From the NCBI RefSeq assembly GCF_003589595.1, contig NW_020653750.1, forward strand, positions 2,972,167 to 3,036,166: a DNA stretch of 64,000 nt, given 5' to 3'. Positions within the stretch are counted from its first letter, which is position 1. Every line of letters starts with the position of its first letter. This stretch comes from Hyposmocoma kahamanoa (taxonomy: Eukaryota > Arthropoda > Insecta > Lepidoptera > Cosmopterigidae). The position numbers and the translations under genes are program-made. Positions 22,833 to 35,048 of the stretch are shown here, one piece after another. The notes under the pieces were generated by a model, which saw only the letters and a program-made list of their open reading frames with translations, was not told where the DNA came from and ran no database searches.

Positions 22833-22913
22833 CTGAAATTAAAAGGTTTTATATCAGTGCTTTGTTGACAAACGGTCAGTTTTATTAAATAAAAGATTTT
22901 TTTTAAGACGAAC

Positions 22914-23007
22914 CATTGCTTATGTGGGAAGTAGCTGCTAAACAACTACACAGTAGAAGTATTGGTAAGAACAGTTTGAAGGCAACACTGTGCACGACCA
23001 TTTTCAT
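22914..23007 (-). CDS. Multi-CBM14 mucin-like chitin-binding protein, exon 1 (signal peptide)
   Basis: The minus-strand ATG at 23007 gives MKMVVHSVAFKLFLPILLLC followed by SCLAATSHISN, a standard signal peptide with a likely cleavage after a small residue around Ala25. A second in-frame ATG at 23001 would also work. The exon ends at donor AATG then GTTCGT, weaker than consensus but the only GT that restores the frame of exon 2 (phase 1, split codon GAT). Spliced coding length 4656 nt, 1551 residues. Secretion fits an extracellular chitin-associated role. The promoter is not identified. Confidence 0.8.
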
Positions 23008-23267
23008 ACTTGGCACTATAATCAAAATTTCATTTTTTTCCTTTTGTTTCCTGGTTCCTGCAACAATACGAATATATATGTATATTATCCAGGTCCTCAT
23101 GTGTATCAGTCTATTAAATTCACAATCTTGGCAACTGTTGCCGAAACTGTACTTTAGAACGTGATCATAGTGTGCAATTGTAGTGAAACTGATATCAATG
23201 ATTTTATAAATACGGTACAATAGTAGTGTATTGCACGTAGTACTAATTAACAAACTATTCCTAATTT

Positions 23268-23456
23268 AGGAAATGAAACTATTTTTCCGGATTTAAATCG
23301 CGTATATTTGTTTTTTCAAACAAACCGACGTTTCGGGCCCTTTACAGGTCCCATGGGCACAGTTGACCGCGGAAAACAAATATACGCGATTTAAATTCGG
23401 AAAAATAGTTTAATTCCCTATGTGTAACAATCGCGAAAACCTAAGAACTTGATAAT
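23268..23456. mobile_element. Family-B foldback element, complete palindrome
   Basis: Left arm GGAAATGAAACTATTTTTCC and GGATTTAAATCGCGTATATT pairs with right arm AATATACGCGATTTAAAT and GGAAAAATAGTTTAATTCC around a centre containing TTTCGGGCCCTTTACAGGTC and CCATGGGCAC. A tail TGTGTAACAATCGCGAAAAC is shared with the copy at 49006-49200. Non-coding. It lies about 260 bp upstream of the mucin start codon, so it could sit in that gene's promoter region. Confidence 0.8.
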
Positions 23457-24007
23457 TCCTAATTTTGTAAATATTTCCGATCTTGTATCTACTTCGAACT
23501 AAACTTCAGCTATTAGTAGGTAAGGACATAGTTAAATTTATTTTACTCAGTTACATAGATACTGTGAGGTTTCTCTCAGGACAAATCAACGAGAGCAAGC
23601 GTCCTTAGATAAGCGAATGGCGACAGCATTGTCCAGAAGATTTATTGGGATGTGTATTCCGGCTTCTTTCAGTACATTCACCTGGGCTGCCTACGTGTTC
23701 TATAGACTATTGCATTTGTATTTAGTTCTTGTAAATAAAATTTTATTAAAATATGTTATTTTACCGAGGGTTTTAGGTTTTAAAATTTTAACCACTTTGT
23801 AATCATACCACGAAGACAAAAAAATCATGGATCAATTCATGTTTTAAGGATTATAACTTTCAAATAATCATAGTCTAGCGTTTAAGTATGTTTGTTAAAA
23901 ATAATATCGTACTTAATTATCATGCCCTTCCATTGTTGGATAAAGAAACCTAATTATGAATTACTGCTCTCAATTTAATTTACAAATTACGGAGATAAAT
24001 TTTGTAA
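23457..24007. other. Intergenic, no gene seen
   Basis: AT-rich DNA. A frame at 23617-23802 has no supporting signal. Confidence 0.5.
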
Positions 24008-24306
24008 GCAGTAGAGCTCTTTGTGAAAGCGTTCGTCCTGGGAAGTACTGCCACCTTACTTATTTCCGCCGCTAAGCAGTAATGTTAGCATTACTGTGTT
24101 CCGGTTTTGAAGGGTAAGGGCACTGGTGAAATTATAGATACATTGGACTTGTCAACTTATGGCCCAGGGTGATAGGCGCAGTGGCAGTGCCCCTCAGATC
24201 TTTGCGATGTGAAACTCTGAGTAGCACTGTTATGGAAAAGCGTGTAGCTTAACTTCAGGCGCACGACTTGTTCATCCCGTCACTTGATATTATAAACAAA
24301 AAAGAT
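24008..24306 (+). repeat. Dispersed repeat family A, nearly full-length
   Basis: Runs from GCAGTAGAGCTCTTTGTG through AAGTACTGCCACCTTACTTA, AAGCAGTAATGTTAGCATTA, GGGCGCAGTGGCAGTGCC-like sequence and GCACGACTTGTTCATCCCGT to CACTTGATATTATAAACAAA. The A-rich 3' end supports insertion by retroposition. Confidence 0.8.
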
Positions 24307-24689
24307 ACAAACTTTCATGGGTTAAATAAAAGGCAGTATTTATCTTACAATATTGAAGTGCCAAAAACATAGCTATACTAATGGTTTTGAGAACGCTCAT
24401 TTAAAATGATAAATAGAAATGTTATGTTTTACTTTACATAGGTACTGAGATTAAATGACTTTGTTCTTAAACATAGTAAATATAAATTTCAAGTTCAATG
24501 TACAATGTCAATAACCTTGCTCGGGGTTCGATTACATAACACTCGAAACAGCCGGTTTGCATAATGCAACGAGGGCTCTTTTAGCTCGATCTTTTAGCTG
24601 AGTCAAAAATATATTGTGTTCATTTAATGGATTCAAACTAGTATATAAATACAGCAAGATTTACCCTAGGTTACCGCCCTGGTGGAATA

Positions 24690-24850
24690 TTTTCTTCAAA
24701 TTTAAATGTGACCCATACTGAAGTACCCTCTTTCCAACTAAAAAGTATCATCAAAATCGGTTCACAAACGGAGTTAACGCGTAACATACATACGAAAAAA
24801 AAATACGGTCGAAATAAGAACTTCCTCCTTTTTTGAAGTTGTTTAAAAAT
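24690..24850 (-). repeat. Fragment of the CCGACTTCAAAAAAGGAGG-type repeat
   Basis: Contains ATTTTCTTCAAATTTAAATG, TACCCTCTTTCCAAC, ATCATCAAAATCGGTTC and, at its right end, CCTCCTTTTTTGAAG. Same order as the right end of the element at 38015-39585, in the same orientation as that end. Confidence 0.7.
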
Positions 24851-26449
24851 AATATGTGCACCTATTTCCTCCCATCATTAGCCCCCACCTTTAAATTGAG
24901 CTTAATATTCATGTTAAAGGGTATTTAGAGAGTCATTTAAACGAAATGTAGTGATTAATAGAGTTTTACATAAGATTTTTCGAAATTTCTTACATTTAAT
25001 CAAAAGTCACTTAAGTTTGACACCTTTTTATTTTTAAGACCACCACACTATAATTACCCGATCTCAAACTAGCAAATTCCCAGTACCATGAGTACCAGAG
25101 CAAAGGAATTTCACTCTGGACCGCTACCCAGAGAACCTAAATTGCTCCTACCGGGGAATGAATCCAAGAACGTCAAAAACTTTAAACTAGAAAGAAAAAC
25201 AGTCCAATTCTCATCACAGGCCATTTACAATCGAATTTAAATCTTAAGTATCGATCTTCACGTCCTCTTGGTCCTGTATCGACACACATTTACTTTTAAT
25301 GTTAACATTAATTTAACTAAACAAATTCTTAAATCATCATTGACCATGTAAGCCATGAATATATCAGCCTTTTTTATTATCGAAAATAAATGAACACGCT
25401 GTTTATTCGTTACATTCATAACTTCAATGATCGAGCCGTAAAATTTTTTAGCGTGTATTTTAATTGCCTTGCCAGTTCAATTATTGCGCCCCCAGGGCGA
25501 GTGAAGTTATTTTTTTAATTCTTACAAGATGGTTATATTTAGAATACTTAAGACGTTGCATATACAAGAACGAGTGTAGGTAATGTTGTCATCAACGAGA
25601 ATTATGATGCATGCGGCTTATTTATGGACTACCTCAATCTATTTATTTTATTCATAAATATTTTTCCTATTTTACAGTACGCCATCACATCGTTATGTAC
25701 TACTATATTTTTGTTAAATTGTTCATCTGTATTACTTAAAACAATCTTCATTTTAGTAAGGCAGTGAAACTACTCTAAATTGGATAAACATGAAATAATC
25801 TTTAAATTATTTTGTACATTATTCGAACTAATTGTAATCTCCAATTACAAATGCACTTGCAAATAGTGTTATGCGCTTCGATTCGCCAAGACGTTCATTG
25901 TAGGTGGTATAAAATGATGTATTTAAAATGATAGACAGGACTTATGTATGTTATGTTGCAATTGAGGAAATAAATTTATATCAAGTTAAAAGATTTTTCT
26001 TGCATTTGGAATTATTTATTTGAGTTAAAAAGTATACTGTTGAAGTTCTGATGATATTTCCATCTGAATTGTTTAAGACAGATTTTAACAATATCTCTCC
26101 TACTCACACTCAGGAGCATGGACTACTATCACAACTACGAACAGCACATTTAAAGTCCAATTATTTCAGTAGGCCTGAATTAATGAGACCATTCAGTGTC
26201 ATATTGTTTTGTGTCAACGTAGTTTCGAACTGCCACGAAAAAGCAAATACTCCCTGTTTTATATCGCCCCTTCCCGTAGTAATTTTAGCCTGAATTCCCC
26301 CATCACCAGAATGGTAAAAAACTACAACAACCTGGCATTAAAATTTGACAGTGATATTTTTTGTATAACCTTAATAAGTACAAAAACCGAATTAAAAAGG
26401 CTACCTCAGTCGCCACTCACATGAACATACATTTATTTATACATTGGGG
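24851..26449. other. Intergenic, no gene seen
   Basis: AT-rich. Two overlapping frames at 26051-26424 show no domain, no codon bias and no splice context. No repeat of the named families was identified, apart from a possible relic of the 5484 hairpin near 25240-25290. Confidence 0.5.
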
Positions 26450-28704
26450 TTTGATGTTGCTCGCTTCCGTAAGTTTACCCTTGAGACCCTACAAGTGACC
26501 CCTGGGTGGTGCTAAAGGGCGACAACTACTGGTTGTAGGCTTCGGCCGTGGCTAGTCACCACCCTCCCGACGCAGTCGAGTCGCCAAATGGTTTTTACCG
26601 TGTTCCGACTCTTGTTCAGAAGTTGCCATTAGGAGGTCGGGTCTGAACAGCTGCATTGCGTCTGACGACGAGTTGTAGCTGCTTGTACCACACTGAGCAC
26701 TCGGTTCTGGCACTAATGCGAACGTCGTCGCCCGACGATGCGCGTATTCGCGCGTCGCCAAACATTGTAGTTGAAAAACAGGACGCGACGCGACGCTTCG
26801 ACTCTGCGCCAGTGTGAGTTGAGCCTTAGAGCATGAAAGGCTGCCCCACCACCCAACGATAAATCCCGGAATGCTCCACCTTGCCGGTTGCGACTGGAAG
26901 GAAGGACCAGGTGGCCATCTCCGGGGGTTCGGGCGTCACCGCAGTCTCTAAACCGATTATACCCTCGTATGGTAGTGTGACCTTGGGGCGTAGTTGAACA
27001 CGACGCAATGCCTCGTCCAACTGCCTTCCTCTTGCCTATTCGCTTCTCCTAAAATTATGAAAGTCACAGAAAAGGAATAAAATTTTCACAGCGGTTGCAC
27101 GTCCTCCCATTGCAAGTGCACCTCACTAACATCAGAGGGCTGCACTCAAATCTCGATTCGGTCCACTGCCACCTTGAAACTTGCAAACCGCACTGCTGTT
27201 CGCAGATCGATTGTCCGACTGAGGCCGGTGAGACGTAGATCAGTTGTTCGACTGACGCAGCGTACCTCAGCTACCCCGGGTATACTCTGGAGCAAAGGCT
27301 CGTACCTCGTCCCGGAGTCTGACGTTCGTACCTCACCCGATCAGGGTCCTAGTGGTATGAGACGGGTGTGGCAATACAGGTTAGCAGATTGGGATGAAAT
27401 GCACCATTTCTTTGCGTCATATCCTTAACAGGCGTGCTTTACTTCAGGAGACTCGTTGAGCTGTGCTGATGCTGTAGTCGAAGCTTACGTTTGGATATGG
27501 AGTGTTACATACCATACTCTGATGTACCCAATGGACCCCAAACTCGTCCATGGTTTAACGCTGACTGTAGCTGTGCTGAAGCATAAAAACAATCCGCGTA
27601 CCAAGCTTGGGCAGATGCTCGACTGCGCAAAGCTCCGAGTACTCGGAACTTAAAGAAAGCTTTTAATAAGACCGCCAAAAAGTGCAAAAGTGTGTCACCT
27701 AGGGCCAAGTTCGACCATGTGCGCTGCATAGGGGCCAAGTTTGCCTCTTATGCAGCAGGTAGCAAATCCTTTTCACACTCTTTCTGCTGCATATCAATGA
27801 TATGTTAATTCCAGGTACCTATGCCTATGCTGATGACAGCACAGTTGTAGATAGATACTTGACCAATGCAAGGGTCAGTGGAGAGGAAATCCTATCTTGT
27901 CGAGAGTCTATGGTTAGCCATTTGGATTTCATACTCAAGGCAGTCTCCGATTGGGGCGATGCCAATCTTGTCAAATTTAATGCTACCAAAACGCAGGCAT
28001 GTCTATTCTCCACAAAACGGAGGCCCTTTGAGCTGACTCCGACTTTTCGTGATGTATCCAGACCGATAGCTGACCATCTCCAGCTAGTTGGAATGGACCT
28101 GTCGTCCAATTTGAACTTCAGCAGATACATTGAATCCAAGGCCAGCAAGTAAGCTTAGCATCCTTTTGGACAGTTGCTTCAGCTGTACCAAGCACAAGTC
28201 CGGTCGTGAATGGAGTACTGCTGCCACCTTTGGGATGGCTCTGCTACATACCAACTGGCCACCTTGGGTTCAATCAACAACCATACCAAGAGGTGACTCC
28301 GAATTGGCGAAGCTGCAGAGCCTTGAACACCGCCGTAAAGTTACCTGCTTATCGGTATTCTACAGGATATATCACGTAGAGTGTGCGGTGGAATTGCATA
28401 ATTTGATTCCGCCTTCCCCTTTCCGTTATTTGGGGACCAGATGTAGGCTTGGGTACCACCCCTATGTTGTGGATATTCCAAAGATTCGCACGAAGCATTA
28501 CGCTTCCACATTTATATGGTGAACGGCTATGGAGTCGAATTCCCTGCCAGCACAATTGTTCCCTGAACGTTATAACTTGGACCTTTTCAAGGCGAGAGTG
28601 AATAGGCATTATTTAGGTGTGCATGCTCCATCATCGACCTCATCGTCACTTTCCATCAGGTGAGATGGAGATCAAATGCGCACTTACATTTCATTAAAAA
28701 AAAA
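26450..28704 (+). mobile_element. Dead Jockey-like non-LTR retrotransposon with deleted RT core
   Basis: The 5' GC-rich leader (for example GTGACCCCTGGGTGGTGCTA, TTGTAGGCTTCGGCCGTGGC) resembles the leader of lepidopteran Jockey-like LINEs. Pieces follow in LINE order. Endonuclease start at about 27090-27180 (LTNIRGLHSNLDSVH). A post-endonuclease linker at about 27355-27420 (DWDEMHHFFASYP). A segment with RPWFNADCSCAEA near 27545. Then, after loss of the RT fingers and palm, the catalytic YADD box and thumb at 27829-28150 (YAYADDSTVV, LVKFNATKTQACLFS). The C-terminus (about 28165-28660) is frameshifted. It ends in a short poly(A) near 28696-28704. Many stops and frameshifts make it inactive. 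Same family as the copy at 61022-63862. Confidence 0.8.
27802..28152 (+). pseudogene. Reverse transcriptase fragment (YADD to thumb) of the dead Jockey-like LINE
   Basis: The longest surviving frame of the element. It starts just before the YADD catalytic box and reads through the connection typical of Jockey-group RTs (SDWGDANLVKFNATKTQA, QLVGMDLSSNLNFSRYIES). The upstream palm motifs, including the first catalytic Asp region and the GVPQGS box, are missing, so no active enzyme is possible. Confidence 0.8.
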
Positions 28705-29395
28705 CTTTTTTTTTGTATTTAAAATACTTTTTTACTAATTAATGTTGTAATAACAAAAATGTACCTAACTAGTTGACACGCAGAGTAACTTAAGCTTATA
28801 TAGTTAATTTGTAAGTAGTCAATTACTTTTTTTTAATACTCCTATTTATAAACGCATGCCGCCGTGGCAACTTTTAAATGAAACAACACAAAAACTCGAG
28901 CCACAATATCTATTATTTTGACTACTTGTTTGTAAGTTGTCCTAAATATATTTATTTATATTAATAAATAAAAGTAGCGGAGAGATAAAATAGTATGGTA
29001 TTGTGGTACTCAGAATAGATAATACGGTGTGTAAAAAGCATCAATATACATTTATGAAGTGAGATATCTAAGTTATATTAAAATAATCAAAATTAGTGGT
29101 CAACAGACAGACACGAGCATGTTCCGCTGAGAAGAGATTCCATCAATATTGATTCAACAATCGCGTCTGGTGTGGTGTAGTACAGAATACGTTATTTTAA
29201 GTAATATTAAAGTTACTCGTCGTAAATTTTTTTAACGACTCGTTAGAACATTTACAACATTTCCCACGACATTTATGATGTTCTTTTTATTTACAGTCAA
29301 AAGCAGGGCTCACAAAAAAACGAAGAATTAGTAATAAAAAAAAAATAATTAAAATGATTTACAAATTATAATTAAAAATTATTTACAACATATTT
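28705..29395. other. Intergenic, no gene seen
   Basis: AT-rich with poly-T and poly-A tracts. Nothing recognised. Confidence 0.5.
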
Positions 29396-29565
29396 ATAAA
29401 TTCACCATAAGCTTTTCGGTGAAGGAAAACATCGTGATGAAACCTGCGCGTCTCAGGATCACAACCCTCGGCAAACGCGTGAAGTCCCCAATCCGCAACC
29501 TAAACTATAAACCCTCACCTAAGTGGAGACCCAGTGCCCAGCAGAGGATTAGTGTTGTAGTCATT
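29396..29565 (+). repeat. Decayed RTE-like LINE tail
   Basis: Carries TTTCGGTGAAGGAAAACATC, GTGATGAAACCTGCGCG, AAGTCCCCAATCCGCA and AGTGGAGACCCAGTGCCCAG in the order I know from the 3' region of lepidopteran RTE-type elements. No coding sequence survives. The terminal trinucleotide microsatellite usual for such tails is absent. Confidence 0.6.
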
Positions 29566-32500
29566 ATATAACTGCGTTGTCTGTAAATTTGAAATCGAAT
29601 ATACCCCAACAACGTAAGAATCAAATCTCGGATTTATTTCGTGGGCTCTTACTAGGTACGACAGTTACGGAAAGATATGTGAACTGACAAGAAATATTAT
29701 TTTTATAAACTTTTTTATTTTATTATGTCATATTATATCCATTATGTGTCAATGTCATCGAGTATATGTATACTCGAAGGTCAATGTCATTCATAAAATG
29801 CACCACTGTAACAAATTACGTGAAATCCCATTCAGCTACAATAGAAAATTGCACCGCATTGAACTATTATGTTGTTGCATGACTATAAAACTACATGTGC
29901 TTCGTTTATAGCTGTTATATGCAACTTTGACTGATTATCTAGAAAAAAAAAACTATTTGAAATACTGTCCACTTAAAGCTTAGACTTAAAGTCATGAAAT
30001 AAATAGCTGCAAAAAGCAGAAATTGTTTCAAAACTCATTACTCTCATCTCGTTAATAGCCTTACGTCTTTATCACAAACGTTCATCAGAAAAATAAACCA
30101 GATACAAATTAGAATGCCTAAGGGTGCCATCTTCCAAGCACTCCCAAAGAATTCTCTAGCTCGGCATGAACATCTTCTAAAGGTCACATGTGAATGACCA
30201 GCCAGCCTTCGCGAATCGACGTACTCTGTGGTTCAATGCCACAAATAATTACGACTTCAGGTGTGCATGAAATAAACGCTTAAAGTTATATATAGCGTAG
30301 TAGCATGAGTTCAGAAAATAAACAAATTCAAAGAGCATCCCAACGTACTTGTAGTCTGTATCTTAATAGCCTTCACCTTCAGGAGTCACAAATAATAAAA
30401 AATATACCATAGAGCCAGTTTCAACTTCTTATATCGAGAAGACCTAAGACGTTTAACGGTTTTGTTATGCATGTTATGTGAGACAGAAATAAGATAATGC
30501 GAGCTACTTCACTTAATTACAGTACTTTATCCGCACCGTGCCGTATTTCACTCCATTTTACCCATTTTATTTTTCATTTCAAACAGAATATTTATAAAGA
30601 CATCGCTAACAAATTACAAGACGCTCTCAGACAAAGGATGCTCTCTATTTTTATTTATTCTTTACATGTGGGAACATATCTTTACAATCCATGGATAAAC
30701 AGCAGGCGGCTTCTTCTTAAATTAATACTTCTGCATGTTCATAAGTCGCGTTCGTTTTGTATTACAAATGCAAAATAGCATAAAATCCAACTTTTCTATA
30801 TGCCTTAGACCTTTTACTTTTCTTTAGCCGAGAGTAAAATTGCATAAGCCAGCAAGCAGGTGTTGTTACTTTATTACTAGTTCTAGGGGTGCCAGCGAAA
30901 CAAAACTGGTTCCTTAAAGATTCCCATTCTAAAGTTGTGGTTGGGACTGCATTCTTGTGGCTGCCAACTTGATTGAGTCCCGATAGTATGAGGTCTAGGA
31001 ATAAATTGCAAGTACAGTGTGGTGATAAAAAAATTACTTGGTTGATCAAATGTTGACGGTAAGGTATAAAAATATTGAGTGATTTATTTAGCATACGACT
31101 CGTATGTAATTCAAAATAATATCTATTCTGAATAACTGACTAGAAAGTATTTTTTTTTTATCAAATTCAGATTTGCGGATTGCCTTCTGAATCCTCAAGT
31201 AAATCTTTATTTTAAGTTCGTGTCCCCTACATGATGATACTGTACAAAATCTCACATGTAACATCCTGATGACAACGACCAATCTTTGTCAACAGGATGT
31301 TACATGACGGTTGTGGTTAGGATAAAAACGGTAGCGTGCATCATTGGCTTCGCTGATTATTTCCTTAATTCCCCGTGACGTTCCCACATCGAGTCATTAT
31401 CATTATAGTTAATCACAACATTTTGCGATATACGTCAAAATTATGTTTAATTTTTTTTCCATCCTCTAGGGTTTAAAGTAAAAAAAAACACCGGTTAAAA
31501 ACACAAAATATACGCCTTAAAACATGAAGGCTGAGTGCGCCACCGCGTAGCAAGATCACGGTCAAGGCTACGGCAGTTGTAATGCAACGCCGCCGTCGGC
31601 GCCGCCGGCGCTGCTTGGTTGTACGGTTACTTACTTGCAACAATGTTAAGGCCCGTCTACACGGTCGAGTGCTACCAATAGCAAACTTATGCTAGTCATA
31701 TTAGCGATTGTTTTGTCTTTGAAGCATGCGTGCATACAAAGTTTATTTTTAAAGGCGGCATACTCTCAACAATAGTTGCTTTTAATTGTAAAAAAAATAA
31801 TTAGTAATGAATGTACTGGTTTCATTCTCATTTACTTACTACGACTATTTATATAAACGAAACATTACTCATTGCAAATTTGTCTAGACTTTTTTCTTTC
31901 AATACCACAAGAAGTGTCTATATAGTTTAAGTAGTTTATTTCAACTAAGTATGGAAACCCCACTATCAAAACGAAGTAGGTAGATTGTTTGAGAAACCAA
32001 TGATTTTGGAGTTCTCCACGCTGCTTAGTTTTAACAGTGAAATGGTTGCTGAAAAAGAGCTCTGCGCTCCGCTTGAAGACAATAGGCCTAACATTATTAT
32101 GAACAAGTTATATCTAATGATAAATAAATAAACTAATTCCAGTTTGAAGAGCTTTTTTAACACTAATAACAAAAATGTTTCTTTATTAATTCGAATCACA
32201 TAGCGAACAAAATCACGTCGGTATTCTAATGTGAATATACTATGCCAATAGTAATAAAGATTATTGTGTAATTTGTAGCAATATTTATTTAATAGGTGAA
32301 TTAAATACAATTCGTCAACAGGCTGACTCCAGTTGATAAATAGCACCATGTAATTATACCGGCTGCACTAATAGTATCGCACATTGCGATCGCGATATAC
32401 GCAGTCGGTTTCCTATAACAAAGGGTATGAAGACTGTTGCGAGGGGATACAGACTGTTACAGAACCTTTATTTTTCAGATATAATGTCACAGTGTCAGGC

Positions 32501-33604
32501 GACTGCAAAAAAAAACTAAAAATTAGGTCTTGGAAAAAGAATTTTAACCCATGTAGTGTCATATTATGTGTGTTTTTGGATATTCAAATTCTCATTTTGA
32601 AAAAATATTTATCTGTAGACATAAATAACACAGCAGCATACTCAATAGAACTGGTCATTATCATCCAATATGTTCAAAGTGCAAATTCCAGTGTAGCGTT
32701 TGCTATCTTATTCAAGTCACCCGAGAACTGGCTCCCTCTTGATTTATTGTTTAAAGATAACTTCTTAACCTTAACGCTTTTTTTGCTTTAAAAAAATATT
32801 GAGACAAACTAGTTACAACAATCACAGAATATTTTAACGGAAGAAATGGACATATATACGAGTAGTAGTATTTAGTTTTGATTTATGAAATAGTCATCAA
32901 GTAGTACGGAAATAGTACTTTATTTTTTTTACAAGTTTTCGCCCATTTGTTTGTGTAAGCAAAGGCTCTACCATACATCCTCTTCATAATATATGAGTAT
33001 ATTTTCCTTGTTTTGATGAAAAAGGCGACAAGCACCCTTAATGGATGGAAAAAAATAAAGGAAAGCGCCTGTTCTTATGTAATTTATGTCATATGTCAGT
33101 ATTGTGATTTTTTTTTAAGTTTTCAATGTCAATGGTTTTCACCCATATTGTTTGGGTAGGTAAAGGTTCTACTGTACAGCCTCTTCATATATTAAAGCGA
33201 AGGCTATTACCAGAAGCTGGTAGGGTGAATAAAAAATAATATAACACAAAAAATACACTTAGTCTTATTTTAATTATCTTTATGATCATGAATCTAGCAG
33301 AATAACTCAATTACTTCATAAGTGAGGAAGCTGCTACTATTAATAAAATTTTCATACGTATTGTTCAGTTTTTAATTTCCTGGTTTAAATTTAATAGGCA
33401 ATTATTGATGATTTATGATCATGAAATCTGGGTAAGCATTTAGGGAGTTTTTTATAAGTGTATAACTTATTTTTATTTAGGTAGGATAACAAATTTATAC
33501 GCAATTATTATTACCTATGCATGTTCCATTTATCTAACACAGTCAATTCTGCCTAAGGGTACTAAAATTAAGAAAAAAAAAACATGACTATAATATAATT
33601 TTGT
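29566..33604. other. Intergenic, no gene seen
   Basis: Mostly AT-rich. A GC-rich patch at about 31540-31660 (CGCCGCCGTCGGCGCCGCCG) could be part of a mobile element or a promoter, but shows no adjacent exon. Two related segments at about 32934-32990 and 33110-33197 (both containing CAAAGGCTCTAC / TAAAGGTTCTAC and CCTCTTCATA) are a local duplication. Frames at 30497-30778, 31966-32349 and 32384-32791 show no domains. Confidence 0.45.
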
Positions 33605-33890
33605 TCATCACCATCATTATCATCGTCCATAATATGTCTTTATTTTTTTTAAAGTTAGAAAAAGACAAAAATATCCTTCCTTAAAAATGCTAAGTATAGT
33701 TTGTGCATCCATCACGATCCTGAGCCAGTCATATAAGTATACAGTCCGCGACTTTGCTATGTTGTCTATCCATCTCGCTGCAGGACATCCCACGCGTAAC
33801 CACTTCTTGGCCACCTTACTCCGTTTGGCTCCGTTATCCGACTTCCTACATTATGGACCTTACCTCATCTTTAGATTCGGAATTCGTTAA
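33605..33890 (-). pseudogene. RTE-clade LINE, 3'-terminal ORF fragment
   Basis: On the minus strand the frame reads AKRSKVAKKWLRVGCPAARW, then IDNI, the 'GRPxxRWxDD' tail of lepidopteran RTE-type polymerases. The Gly-Arg-Pro is degraded to Gly-Cys-Pro. It is followed by a short TCATCACCATCATTATCATC tract (plus strand), the trinucleotide repeat at which RTE copies typically end. Only the last part of the element is present. Confidence 0.65.
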
Positions 33891-33984
33891 TAGTATACTT
33901 ACGTAATACGGAGACTTAAAAATATTAAGTTTATTGAATATCGCGATGTTTTACTACCATGATATTCATAGATGGCGCTACAAC

Positions 33985-34165
33985 AAGCACATAGAGAAAT
34001 TCGTAAGATTTGCTGGTTCGTTCCGTGGCTTGGTTGGGAGAGCGTCAGCCACGGTATGGCGAGGTCGCTCGTTCGTGTCGAGCCGGATCGAAGGAATTTT
34101 TCCTTGTGTTCGACTTTGTATTTATAATAATAGCAGAGACTTTATTTCATACGGAACCTGTTTCC
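33985..34165 (+). repeat. tRNA-derived SINE copy
   Basis: Contains a Pol III A-box-like GTGGCTTGGTTGGGAG and a B-box-like CGTTCGTGTCGAGC about 40 nt later, preceded by CAAGCACATAGAGAAATTCG and followed by GGATCGAAGGAATTTTTCCT and an AT-rich tail. The same leader and tail recur at 44415-44600, which shows a dispersed element rather than a tRNA gene. The cloverleaf is badly decayed. Confidence 0.65.
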
Positions 34166-34586
34166 TGAAATAAGTGACTATTATGGTGAACATTAGAGTA
34201 ATAGTCCTTGTCGGTGAATTATACAGTATACGTTCATATTTAATTAAGTTCTTATTTCGAATGAAATACCTCAATGTGGGTAAAAGCAATTCATCACAGT
34301 GCAGATTGCAAAGAAATTAAATCATACGCTACGCTCTGCGTAACTCTGCTCCATGATTAATACGATTATTTCAATAGTCGCGACAAAACCAAAGAGATTT
34401 GTTGTAAATTCTTGAGATATTGAACAATTCATTGTTTGAAAATCTGTGAAAGTCTATAAAATGCTCTAGATCCAACATTCATACGAAACGTGTAATAGTA
34501 ACATATAAATATTCTAATTTAAACGTCAACAACACTTACTGTAGACTTTTTTAACAAGGACAGGACAATAAAATCGTGCATAGTGT

Positions 34587-34830
34587 TAAGCTACACGATG
34601 GCTACACATGTTCATAACAGTTGCAGTGCCACACAGAGCTTTAAATCGCAAAGATCTTAGGGGCACTTCCACTGCACCCGTCACCCTGAGACATAGGTAA
34701 GTTGACAAGTCTCAAGTACCTGTAATTTCACCAGCACTCTTACCCTTCAGAACCGAAACGCAGTAATGCTCACATTACTGCTTGGCGGCAGAAATAGGTT
34801 AGGTGGCAGTACTTCCCTGGACGAACTCTT
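34587..34830 (-). repeat. Dispersed repeat family A, 5'-truncated copy
   Basis: Contains CATAACAGTTGCAGTGCCAC, TTTAAATCGCAAAGATCTTA, GCAGTAATGCTCACATTACT, CTTGGCGGCAGAAATAGG and CTTCCCTGGACGAACTCTT. The end motif GGAGCTCTACTGC is absent, so one end is lost. Confidence 0.75.
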
Positions 34831-35048
34831 AAATTTGTTACAGTAAATAAATTTACCTAACCACTAAAAAGAAATTAAGAAATTGTAAAACTAGTCTAGG
34901 AGTATGTGGGGCCATTGTTGTTTCCGATTTTCATAACACAGTGCTTCAGTTATTTACTTTGCGATCGAAGCAACGTTTGCCGTGTTGTTTAATATTTATA
35001 TTTAATTATTTAGTCATATTTGAAAAGTGTCCCCCGGGGCTGCATGTT

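Noticed and set aside
32384..32791. 135-codon plus-strand frame
   Set aside because: No recognisable domain or splice context. Amino-acid composition is near that expected from AT-rich random sequence.
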